Positions 1 through 5,825 of a stretch of 5,879 nucleotides of DNA are shown here, one piece after another. The position numbers were made by a program, and so were the translations under genes. The notes under the pieces were generated by a model that worked only from the letters and a program-made list of their open reading frames with translations, searched no databases and was not told the origin of the DNA. The stretch lies in assembly GCA_002438305.1 (NCBI GenBank), contig DJUI01000018.1, positions 2,325-8,203 of the forward strand, given 5' to 3'. The stretch is from Staphylococcaceae bacterium UBA6286. GTDB lineage: Bacteria > Bacillota > Bacilli > Staphylococcales > Staphylococcaceae. Positions within the stretch are counted from its first letter, which is position 1, and every line of letters starts with the position of its first letter.

Positions 1-2182
1 TCACGGCGATACTTCTGTATACGATGCTATGGTGCGGATGAGTCAGGACTGGAAGCTGCGTCATGTGTTAATTGAAATGCATGGTAACAACGGGAGTATC
101 GACAATGATCCACCGGCTGCAATGCGTTATACAGAAGCCAAGTTGTCGAAGCTCGCCAGTGTTCTGCTTGAGGATATTCAGCATGATACCGTTGATTTTA
201 TCCAGAACTTTGATGATACAGTGATGGAACCAATGGTGCTTCCTGCTAAATATCCGAATCTTCTGGTCAATGGCTCTACAGGTATATCGGCAGGGTATGC
301 AACAGATATACCGACGCACAATCTAGGTGAAGTGATTGATGCAGCACTTGCAGTCATCGATAAACCCTCTATCTCTGTAGATGAACTGATGACTTTGATG
401 CCCGGACCAGATTTTCCGACAGGTGGTATTATTCAAGGGCGTGCCGGTATTAAACAGGCGTATGAGACGGGTAAAGGGAAAGCAGTCGTTCGAGGTAAAG
501 TGGATTTTGAAAAATTGCGCGGCGGCAGAACTGAGATTGTCATTACTGAGATCCCGTACGAAGTTAACAAAAGTACTTTAGTGAAACGAATAGATGAGCT
601 GAGAGCTGATAAAAAAGTTGAGGGAATCATCGAAGTTCGTGATGAAACAGATAGAGATGGTCTCCGGATTGCCATTGAACTTAAAAAGGATGCGAATGCA
701 GAAGGTATTTTGAATTTCCTTTACAAGAATACAGATCTACAGATTACTTATCACTTCAATATGGTTGCTATAAGTGATAGAAGACCGAAATTATTAGGAA
801 TCAAAGCGATACTTTCCAGCTATATCAGCCATCAACAGGAAGTGGTTACGCGACGCAGCGCGTACGAACTTCGGCAGGCGAAGAAACGCATGCATATCGT
901 CGAAGGTTTGATCAAGGCTTTGTCTATTATGGAAGAAGTCATCGAGACGATACGCGCGTCCAAAAACAAGCAGGATGCCAAAGAAAATCTAGTGGCTCGT
1001 TTTGATTTCACGAACGAACAGGCTGAAGCTATTGTAATGCTGCAGTTGTACCGTCTGACGAACACTGATATTGTCGCGCTTGAAGAAGAACATCAGGAAC
1101 TGAGCAATAAGCTCAAACAACTTAATGAGATCCTTGATAATCCTAAAAAGTTAATGCAGGTGATCAAAAAGGAACTGAAAGATGTCAAAAAAGCATACGC
1201 TAATGACCGCCTCAGCAAAATTGAAGAAGAAGTTTCTGAAATTAAAATATCTAAAGATATTATTGTACCGAGTGAAGAAGCGATCGTCAGCTTGACGCGG
1301 GAAGGTTATATTAAACGTACTTCACCTCGCAGCTTTGGGGCGAGCGGACTCGATGAAATCGGACTGAAGGAAGGTGACTTCCTGCTTGAACATGTGACTA
1401 CAAATTTACAGCATGTCGCTCTTGTCTTCACATCACTTGGCAACTACTTATATATACCAGTTGTCAATCTGCCGGATTACAAGTGGAAGGAGCTGGGTAT
1501 TCATATTTCTCAGCTGGTGCCCCTTAAAGAAAACGAGCGCGTCGTCCAGTTGATTTCAGTAGCTGATTTTAAGCAGGATATGTCAATTATGACAGCGACT
1601 AAAAACGGTATGATCAAGAAGACAAAGCTTGCTGAATTTAATACGAAGCGGTTCTCAAGACCGATCGTGTCTATGAAGCTGAAAGCAGATGATGAAGTCA
1701 TCCAAGTAGTTGCTGTGACAGGTGATGAAGAGGTTCTAGTGATTACAACTCAAGGGATGGCGCTTCGCTACGCCTTGACAGAAGTTTCTGATACAGGTAT
1801 TAAAGCGGCTGGGGTGAAATCCATTAATCTGAAAGCTGATGATACAGTTGTGACGACACAATTACTTTATCCCGATAACAGCATTGTCATTGCAACACAG
1901 CGTGGATCATTGAAGCGCATGAAGCTCGAGACAGTGGAAATAAGTAAACGTGCGAACCGAGGTGTGGTTGTACTGAAAGATATTAAATCAAACCCACATC
2001 GAGTTATTGGTGCAGCAGTCACTGATAATGATAAACATTATGTCCTGCTGTCTGAAACAGGGGCAGTTGAAAGAGGGACAGTGAAGAGCATCAGATGGAC
2101 TGAACGGTATACGAATGGCAGTTTTGTCGTTGATACAGCTGATTTCGGAACGCCTGAAGCACTGTTAATTGTAGAGTCATAA
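1..2182 (+). CDS. parC: DNA topoisomerase IV subunit A (ParC/GrlA), 5'-truncated by window edge
   Basis: This is the A subunit of topoisomerase IV, which cuts and passes DNA to decatenate daughter chromosomes; it works as a ParC2ParE2 tetramer in the cytoplasm. The reading frame is open from base 2, so 726 residues are visible. Aligning with remembered S. aureus GrlA (about 800 aa), roughly 76 N-terminal residues are missing. The first visible residues ([10 protein letters not shown]) are the quinolone-resistance region. The catalytic tyrosine of the [10 protein letters not shown] motif is at 128-130 (Tyr119 in GrlA numbering). The tower domain ([24 protein letters not shown]) and a charged coiled-coil stretch (about 1060-1260) follow. 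The C-terminal domain has beta-pinwheel repeats such as [18 protein letters not shown] and TQRGSLKRM. The GyrA box (QRRGGKG-like) is absent, and alsT follows as in staphylococci; both favour ParC over GyrA. parE is expected just upstream but is not in view. The ATG at 29 is internal, not the start. Confidence 0.96.
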   Translation, partial: HGDTSVYDAMVRMSQDWKLRHVLIEMHGNNGSIDNDPPAAMRYTEAKLSKLASVLLEDIQHDTVDFIQNFDDTVMEPMVLPAKYPNLLVNGSTGISAGYATDIPTHNLGEVIDAALAVIDKPSISVDELMTLMPGPDFPTGGIIQGRAGIKQAYETGKGKAVVRGKVDFEKLRGGRTEIVITEIPYEVNKSTLVKRIDELRADKKVEGIIEVRDETDRDGLRIAIELKKDANAEGILNFLYKNTDLQITYHFNMVAISDRRPKLLGIKAILSSYISHQQEVVTRRSAYELRQAKKRMHIVEGLIKALSIMEEVIETIRASKNKQDAKENLVARFDFTNEQAEAIVMLQLYRLTNTDIVALEEEHQELSNKLKQLNEILDNPKKLMQVIKKELKDVKKAYANDRLSKIEEEVSEIKISKDIIVPSEEAIVSLTREGYIKRTSPRSFGASGLDEIGLKEGDFLLEHVTTNLQHVALVFTSLGNYLYIPVVNLPDYKWKELGIHISQLVPLKENERVVQLISVADFKQDMSIMTATKNGMIKKTKLAEFNTKRFSRPIVSMKLKADDEVIQVVAVTGDEEVLVITTQGMALRYALTEVSDTGIKAAGVKSINLKADDTVVTTQLLYPDNSIVIATQRGSLKRMKLETVEISKRANRGVVVLKDIKSNPHRVIGAAVTDNDKHYVLLSETGAVERGTVKSIRWTERYTNGSFVVDTADFGTPEALLIVES

Positions 2183-2213
2183 TAAAAAATATGAATCTTT
2201 ATCCTCCCTTGTA

Positions 2214-2222
2214 TGATAAAAT
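2214..2222 (+). promoter_or_regulatory. Candidate extended -10 promoter for alsT
   Basis: The bases TGATAAAAT form a TGn extension plus a -10 hexamer TAAAAT (5 of 6 matches to TATAAT). No good -35 box lies 16-18 bases upstream, as is usual for extended -10 promoters. Transcription would start near 2229, downstream of the left arm of the inverted repeat at 2201-2208. An overlapping TATGAT at 2212-2217 is an alternative -10. The position is inferred from sequence only. Confidence 0.4.
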
Positions 2223-2246
2223 ACTGAAGTAAATATTTTTTTACAC

Positions 2247-2252
2247 GGGAGG
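2247..2252 (+). promoter_or_regulatory. Ribosome-binding site that fixes the TTG start of alsT
   Basis: GGGAGG sits 8 bases before the TTG at 2261. No in-frame ATG lies nearby: the ATG at 2271 is out of frame. The strong site and correct spacing therefore support TTG as the initiation codon. Confidence 0.8.
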
Positions 2253-2260
2253 ATTTTTAT

Positions 2261-3739
2261 TTGAATTTCGATGATATTAACTTTGATGCTTTAATACCTG
2301 AATGGTTCAAAACAGTTGTATCAACAGGTAATGATCTTATCTGGACCCAGTTTTTAATCGGGTTACTGTTATTAGCAGGATTATTTTTCAGCTTAAGTTC
2401 TAGATTTGTTCAGCTGAGATGGCTGCCTGAGATGTTCCGAGTGATTGGTGAGAAGCCGGAAACGTTAGAAGATGGTAAGAAAGGAATTTCTTCTTTCCAG
2501 GCATTTGCTATTAGTGCCCCCAGCCGTGTAGGAACAGGTAACATTGCCGGCGTAGCAACTGCTATCGTCCTCGGCGGTCCAGGGGCGGTGTTCTGGATGT
2601 GGGTCATTGCTTTTTTTGGTGCTGCCAGTGCCTTTTTCGAAGCAACATTAGCGCAAGTCTATAAAGTAAAGGATGAACAAGGCGGCTTCCGCGGCGGCCC
2701 TGCTTATTATATGGAGCAGGGACTAGGACAGAAGTGGCTGGGCACAACATTTGCTGTGTTGATTACTGTGACATTTGCCTTTGTATTCAACACAGTGCAG
2801 TCAAACACGATTGCGGAGAGTTTAAATACACAGTATGAAACTCCTTCATGGTTGACTGGTCTGATTCTTGCGGTCATTACAGCGATTGTTATTTTCGGTG
2901 GCGTGCGCTGGATTGCTAATGTTTCTTCTGCTATAGTACCGATTATGGCGATTTTCTATATTTTAATCGTATTATTTGTTTTAGTGATGCATATCGGAGA
3001 TGTCATTCCGATGATTGTTAGTATCTTCAAAGGCGCGTTCGGTCTTGAACCAGCATTTGGCGGTGCATTAGGCTTCACAATTATGCAGGGGATTAAACGG
3101 GGTCTGTTCTCAAATGAGGCAGGTATGGGGTCAGCACCGAACGCTGCAGCTACTGCTGCTGTGACACATCCGGTCAAACAAGGTTTGATTCAGTCACTGG
3201 GAGTATTCTTCGACACAATGCTTGTCTGTACAGCAACAGCGATTATGATTCTTCTATACTCAGGTCTTGAGTTCGGCGAAGACAAAGTACAGGGTGTCGC
3301 AGTGACACAGGCTGCATTGAATAATCACGTCGGTTCCTTCGGCGGTATATTCTTGACGATTGCTGTCTTTTTGTTTGCTTATTCTTCTGTCATTGGTAAC
3401 TATTACTATGGTCAATCCAATGTCGAATATTTGACTAAAAACAAAGTCGTTATGACCATTTTTAGAGCACTTGTTGTCATCATGGTATTTTTAGGAGCCG
3501 TCATTAAAGTAGAGACCGTATGGGCAACAGCGGATTTATTTATGGGTCTGATGGCAATCCTGAATATTACTGCTATTATCGGGCTGGCACATGTAGTATT
3601 TGAAGTAGCCAAAGATTATGCTGCTCAAAGAAAACGTGGCTTAAATCCTGTATTCAGAAAATCGAACATCACCACAGATTTATCTAATGTCGAGACGTGG
3701 GATGATGAGTTCCAAAGTACACCATATGCAAAAAAATAA
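2261..3739 (+). CDS. alsT: Na+-coupled amino-acid symporter of the AGCS family (AlsT-like)
   Basis: This 492-residue inner-membrane protein belongs to the alanine/glycine:cation symporter family (AGCS, Na_Ala_symp), which imports small neutral amino acids with Na+. The S. aureus homologue AlsT has been reported as a major glutamine importer, so glutamine and alanine are both plausible substrates; the sequence does not decide. About 11 membrane segments can be read, near residues 27-46, 78-104, 108-128, 160-178, 197-215, 222-245, 268-280, 312-334, 358-382, 395-415 and 422-449. Family motifs are visible: SRVGTGNIAGVATAI (88-102), FRGGPAYYMEQGL (143-155) and SNEAGMGSAPNAAA (284-297). A charged tail of about 43 residues follows the last segment. 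The start is TTG at 2261, set by GGGAGG 8 bases upstream. The gene follows parC in the same direction, 78 bases away, and may be read from its own promoter and by parC read-through. It ends at a strong terminator shared with the convergent DUF1002 gene. Length is typical and no defect is seen. Confidence 0.93.
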   Translation: MNFDDINFDALIPEWFKTVVSTGNDLIWTQFLIGLLLLAGLFFSLSSRFVQLRWLPEMFRVIGEKPETLEDGKKGISSFQAFAISAPSRVGTGNIAGVATAIVLGGPGAVFWMWVIAFFGAASAFFEATLAQVYKVKDEQGGFRGGPAYYMEQGLGQKWLGTTFAVLITVTFAFVFNTVQSNTIAESLNTQYETPSWLTGLILAVITAIVIFGGVRWIANVSSAIVPIMAIFYILIVLFVLVMHIGDVIPMIVSIFKGAFGLEPAFGGALGFTIMQGIKRGLFSNEAGMGSAPNAAATAAVTHPVKQGLIQSLGVFFDTMLVCTATAIMILLYSGLEFGEDKVQGVAVTQAALNNHVGSFGGIFLTIAVFLFAYSSVIGNYYYGQSNVEYLTKNKVVMTIFRALVVIMVFLGAVIKVETVWATADLFMGLMAILNITAIIGLAHVVFEVAKDYAAQRKRGLNPVFRKSNITTDLSNVETWDDEFQSTPYAKK

Positions 3740-3766
3740 CGGAAATCCTTTATGGATTTCCGTTTT
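3738..3766. terminator. Bidirectional intrinsic terminator between alsT and the DUF1002 gene
   Basis: An 11-bp perfect stem pairs 3738-3748 (AACGGAAATCC) with 3754-3764 (GGATTTCCGTT) around a 5-base loop. On the plus strand it ends in TTTT (3763-3766) and starts within the alsT stop codon. On the minus strand it is followed by the complement of 3731-3736, a run of six T, after the DUF1002 stop at 3770. It therefore serves both convergent genes. Confidence 0.9.
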
Positions 3767-3769
3767 CTA

Positions 3770-4759
3770 TTATGCGGTCAATGATTTAAAGAAATTGACA
3801 ATAGCATTGAAGAAGGACTGAACAGCTGAGGTGAATTTTTCCCATACGCCTTGTTCTTCAAGAGAGTCTTTTAAATTTTTTCCTGCATCTTTAGCTTTAT
3901 CAGCTGCCTTTTTAAAAGCATCTGAATTTTTAATGTCGTTTACGTACTGAGTGGCGCTGTCGACAAATTTATCAGCATTCGTACCAGTGAATACTCCTTG
4001 ATTTTGTGCATTGTTGATGAAGTTAACAATGAGATTGATCTGATTGTTGTTGAGTACGCTGTTTAATCCATTGTTATTGATTTTTTCAATGACAACATTT
4101 CTAATCTCGTCTGTTGACAGTTTGCCGTCCTGCTGTGCAACTTCTGCTTTAGCTTCTGCCACAGCTTTATTTAATTGTTCTTGTGAATAATCATCTTTAT
4201 TCTCATTTTCTTCGTTAATGGTTGTGATAGTATCCAGTTCTTCCTGTGCTGCTTGCGTCTGTTTCTGGTCTATCGGCTCGCCTTGTGCTTCAAACGCTTT
4301 GTATACGCCTGCCAGTGCGCTTTCGCCAGTCACATCTTCAGCTGCGGCGATTTTAACATCAGCATCTGTTACACCAGCTGTCAGCAGTGCATTTTTATAA
4401 GTATCTTCGCTGATTTTTGTAATTTGTCCTTTAGACTCATCAATGGTGAGCGTTAATCCAGATCCTTTGCTTAATTTCTTAATACGGATGCTTGATTTTA
4501 ATACGTCGTTTGAAGATTGAAGATTTAAGTACTTGTTTAAATCTTCAGCATATACATAAGTCGTTTTATCTGACGCTTTTGTGCCGAGCAGCTGCATCGT
4601 TGTATTTTGCAGCTCGGCATTTGATTCAAGAGCTGCCCCGTAAACTGTGACTGCTTCTTCCCATGCTTCCTCTGTGACAGCACTGACTGGTCGAGCGAAC
4701 AGCAGAGCCGTTACGATCACTGTGATGAACGTGAGTAATCCATATTTTATAATATTCAT
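3770..4759 (-). CDS. Secreted DUF1002 (YpuA-like) protein of unknown function
   Basis: This 329-residue protein resembles the DUF1002 family represented by Bacillus subtilis YpuA; its biochemical role is unknown. Residues 1-27 form a clear Sec signal peptide: a Lys near the N terminus, a hydrophobic stretch LLTFITVIVTALLF, and a PVSA cleavage site before Val28. No lipobox cysteine and no LPXTG motif are seen, so it is probably released or held by other contacts. The recognisable DUF1002 core covers about residues 35-180, with GTKASDKTTYVYAEDLNKYL (59-78), IRIKKLSKGSGLTL (91-104) and NALLTAGVTDADVKIAAAEDVTGESALAGVYKAFE (123-157). A charged, Gln/Glu-rich helical linker follows (165-215), then an Asn-rich helical part and an amphipathic C terminus rich in Phe (SAVQSFFNAIVNFFKSL). 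The start ATG has AGAAAGGAA about 8 bases upstream. The gene is convergent with alsT and divergent from glcT, so it is a separate transcription unit. I do not recall it at this position in S. aureus; that needs a genome comparison. Confidence 0.85.
   Translation of the reverse strand: MNIIKYGLLTFITVIVTALLFARPVSAVTEEAWEEAVTVYGAALESNAELQNTTMQLLGTKASDKTTYVYAEDLNKYLNLQSSNDVLKSSIRIKKLSKGSGLTLTIDESKGQITKISEDTYKNALLTAGVTDADVKIAAAEDVTGESALAGVYKAFEAQGEPIDQKQTQAAQEELDTITTINEENENKDDYSQEQLNKAVAEAKAEVAQQDGKLSTDEIRNVVIEKINNNGLNSVLNNNQINLIVNFINNAQNQGVFTGTNADKFVDSATQYVNDIKNSDAFKKAADKAKDAGKNLKDSLEEQGVWEKFTSAVQSFFNAIVNFFKSLTA
4582..4619. repeat. Intragenic hairpin within the DUF1002 gene
   Basis: Plus-strand bases 4608-4619 (TGCAGCTCGGCA) are the reverse complement of 4582-4596 once three bases in the left arm are bulged out. 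The stem has 12 bp around an 11-base loop. It lies in codons for residues about 47-59 (AELQNTTMQLLGT), where the similar AELQ and MQLLG codons may explain it by chance. Confidence 0.4.
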
Positions 4760-4766
4760 TCGAACA

Positions 4767-4775
4767 TTCCTTTCT
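4767..4775 (-). promoter_or_regulatory. Ribosome-binding site of the DUF1002 gene
   Basis: Read on the minus strand this is AGAAAGGAA, ending 7 bases before the ATG at 4759-4757. It supports that start, which is also where the signal peptide begins. Confidence 0.8.
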
Positions 4776-4785
4776 TGTTTAATTG

Positions 4786-4817
4786 CTTATATTTGATATA
4801 TTTATATTAAATATAAG
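4786..4817. repeat. 32-bp near-perfect AT palindrome in the glcT/DUF1002 divergent region
   Basis: The 15 bases at 4786-4800 (CTTATATTTGATATA) pair with 4803-4817 (TATATTAAATATAAG) with a single mismatch (4795/4808) and a 2-base centre. On the minus strand it would begin about four bases after the predicted transcript start and form a 5'-terminal stem-loop of the DUF1002 mRNA. It could alternatively be an operator for a dimeric regulator, or simply AT-rich sequence. It is too A/T-only and lacks the G/C stem expected of a terminator. Confidence 0.6.
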
Positions 4818-4827
4818 TCTTAATTAG

Positions 4828-4836
4828 ATTATATCA
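4828..4836 (-). promoter_or_regulatory. Extended -10 promoter of the DUF1002 gene
   Basis: Read on the minus strand the bases are TGATATAAT: a perfect -10 hexamer TATAAT (4833-4828) with a TGn extension. No convincing -35 box is seen 16-18 bases further upstream (around 4851-4856), which fits an extended -10 promoter. Transcription would start near 4821 and give a leader of about 60 bases before the ATG. Confidence 0.65.
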
Positions 4837-4879
4837 TGCACTCAGAAATCTGACATAGGGCTTAAGAATGAGGGGATGT

Positions 4880-5725
4880 ATGGGAGAATATATTATCGAG
4901 AAAGCATTGAACAACAATGTTCTCATCGCCAATTATTACGATGAAGAAGTGATATTGATCGGCAAAGGTATTGGTTTCGGAAAAAAACATGGTCAGCTGA
5001 TCGAAACAGACAAAATTGAAAAAGTTTATGAGCTCAAAGGTTATCATGAACAAGAGCGCTATAAAACACTGATTGAAATGACTGATGACAGGGTCATTAA
5101 AACAGTCATTGAAATTGTAGATACTATAAAAGAAAGAGCATATGGTGAAGTCAGTGATTCCATATTATTATCGTTGACTGATCATATTATATTTGCACTG
5201 AAACGATTGGAAGATGGAATTGTTATTTCCAATCCTTTTATCAAGGAGACCGAAGCGTTATATCCTCAGGAATTTGACATCGCTTCAAAAGCTGTTGATA
5301 TGCTTAACGAAAAACTTGATGTGCATTTTCCACACACAGAAATTGGATTTATAGCACTTCATATTCATTCTTCGATCAACAACCATACGATGCGGGAAAT
5401 GAATATGATGACAGAGGTTATTGCTAAGGCCGTTCAAATTATCGAACACGATCTGAAAATTCAGGTCGACAAAGATTCACTGATTTATGCCCGTTTTGTC
5501 CGCCATATCAGTTTTGCTGTCCAGCGGGTCATGGTCAATGACCGTGCCCCTGAGCAAAGAAATTTAGAAAAACTATTGAAACTTCAATATCCTGCATGTT
5601 ACAATATTGCTGTTAAGATAGTAAAAATGATGCAGCAGCAGTTGAATAGACCGGTCTATGAATCAGAACTTGTTTATTTAACGATGCATATACAGCAGTT
5701 TAATACTGAAGTCGAAGACGTGTAA
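4880..5725 (+). CDS. glcT: PtsGHI-type transcription antiterminator GlcT (BglG/SacY family)
   Basis: GlcT is an RNA-binding antiterminator that lets transcription continue into ptsG when glucose is available. Its N-terminal CAT domain (residues 1-55) has the family signature LNNNV (10-14) and ILIGKGIGFGKK (25-36), which contact the RAT hairpin. PRD1 follows (about 65-170) with conserved histidines H102 in LTDHI and H161 in ALHIHS, then PRD2 (about 175-281) with H209 in RHISF and H270 in LTMHI. In the family, EIIGlc phosphorylates PRD1 to inactivate the protein without glucose. The start was set at 4880, giving 281 residues beginning MGEYIIEK, as in S. aureus GlcT; an ATG at 4868 would add four residues (MRGC) not expected in the family. 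GAGGGG at 4870-4875 is the likely ribosome-binding site, with short spacing. All key residues are present. The gene lies just upstream of its target ptsG, and its last codons overlap the RAT. Confidence 0.94.
   Translation: MGEYIIEKALNNNVLIANYYDEEVILIGKGIGFGKKHGQLIETDKIEKVYELKGYHEQERYKTLIEMTDDRVIKTVIEIVDTIKERAYGEVSDSILLSLTDHIIFALKRLEDGIVISNPFIKETEALYPQEFDIASKAVDMLNEKLDVHFPHTEIGFIALHIHSSINNHTMREMNMMTEVIAKAVQIIEHDLKIQVDKDSLIYARFVRHISFAVQRVMVNDRAPEQRNLEKLLKLQYPACYNIAVKIVKMMQQQLNRPVYESELVYLTMHIQQFNTEVEDV
5677..5704 (+). promoter_or_regulatory. Weak candidate ptsG promoter inside the glcT 3' end
   Basis: TTTAAT at 5699-5704 matches the -10 consensus at 5 of 6 bases. The upstream box is poor (TTTAAC at 5677-5682 with a 16-base spacer, or TTAACG one base later with 15). 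A start near 5711 would put the RAT at the very 5' end of the ptsG leader RNA. If it is not used, ptsG must depend on an earlier promoter within or before glcT. Confidence 0.3.
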
Positions 5726-5745
5726 CTGATATGCAGGCATGAGTT
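5717..5745 (+). promoter_or_regulatory. Ribonucleic antiterminator (RAT), predicted GlcT-binding RNA
   Basis: The 29-nt element matches the sacB/bgl/ptsG RAT pattern (core TGTnACTGAT...GCAGGCA) and has the same length as the LicT RAT as I recall it. The upper stem pairs CTG (5726-5728) with CAG (5734-5736) around a 5-base loop. An asymmetric internal loop, UAA (5723-5725) opposite G5737, follows. The lower stem pairs 5719-5722 with 5738-5741, including one G-U pair, and may continue as 5718/5744 and 5717/5745 across a two-base bulge. It shares 5737-5744 with the left arm of the terminator, so only one structure can form. The UAA is also the glcT stop codon. Confidence 0.85.
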
Positions 5746-5787
5746 GACGACTGGTACAAGGGACCAGTCTATACTCATGCTTTTTTT
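5737..5787 (+). terminator. Conditional terminator in the ptsG leader, overlapping the RAT
   Basis: The outer stem is an 8-bp perfect pairing of GCATGAGT (5737-5744) with ACTCATGC (5773-5780). An internal loop (TGAC/TAT) separates it from a 7-bp inner stem, GACTGGT (5749-5755) with ACCAGTC (5763-5769), around a 7-base loop. A run of seven T (5781-5787) follows directly. It would end glcT transcripts and also block ptsG unless GlcT stabilises the RAT. Confidence 0.92.
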
Positions 5788-5810
5788 GTATCATTTTTCA
5801 CTTAAACAAA

Positions 5811-5818
5811 AAAGGAGG
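5811..5818 (+). promoter_or_regulatory. Ribosome-binding site of ptsG
   Basis: AAAGGAGG is a near-perfect Shine-Dalgarno sequence, 7 bases before the ATG at 5826. It lies beyond the terminator, so it is present only in antiterminated RNA. Confidence 0.88.
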
Positions 5819-5825
5819 AATACAT

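Larger units (their letters stand above)
2201..2254 (+). repeat. Inverted repeat between parC and alsT covering the alsT ribosome-binding site
   Basis: The 8-base arm at 2201-2208 (ATCCTCCC) is the exact reverse complement of 2247-2254 (GGGAGGAT). Allowing one mismatch (2209/2246), four more pairs form (2210-2213 with 2242-2245). The loop is about 28 bases. The right arm contains the whole Shine-Dalgarno sequence of alsT. In RNA reading through from parC the arm could hide this site; RNA starting inside the loop would lack the left arm. The right arm is followed by ATTTTTAT, so a weak terminator is a second reading, though the loop is long for that. Confidence 0.5.

Noticed and set aside
29..31. 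ATG at 29 as the start of parC
   Set aside because: The frame is open to the window edge and the upstream residues HGDTSVYDA match the conserved topoisomerase motif, so the true start lies outside the window.
68..1701. Minus-strand open frames opposite parC
   Set aside because: They are shadows of a conserved coding sequence with no supporting signals.
2201..2260. The parC-alsT inverted repeat read as the terminator of parC
   Set aside because: The loop of about 28 bases is long, the T run is short and interrupted, and the right arm is the alsT ribosome-binding site; translational masking or an operator fits better, though weak attenuation remains possible.
2410..3612. Minus-strand open frames opposite alsT (2410-2607, 2956-3177, 3412-3612)
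   Set aside because: They run antisense to conserved membrane segments and symporter motifs, are rich in Pro, Ala, Ile and Thr as expected of complement frames, and have no promoter or ribosome-binding site.
4218..4456. Two open frames on the plus strand (4218-4400 and 4253-4456) opposite the DUF1002 gene
   Set aside because: They are antisense shadows: Ser/Ala- and Cys-rich translations without a ribosome-binding site or family resemblance, and the minus-strand gene explains the region with a signal peptide and family motifs.
4850..4855. CTGACA, resembling a plus-strand -35 box for glcT
   Set aside because: A -10 box at proper spacing would fall at about 4873-4878, at the glcT start codon, and no -10-like sequence is present there.
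4862..5053. 63-codon minus-strand open frame opposite the 5' end of glcT
   Set aside because: It is antisense to the conserved RNA-binding domain, and its Phe/Ile-rich content reflects complementing Lys/Glu/Asn codons.
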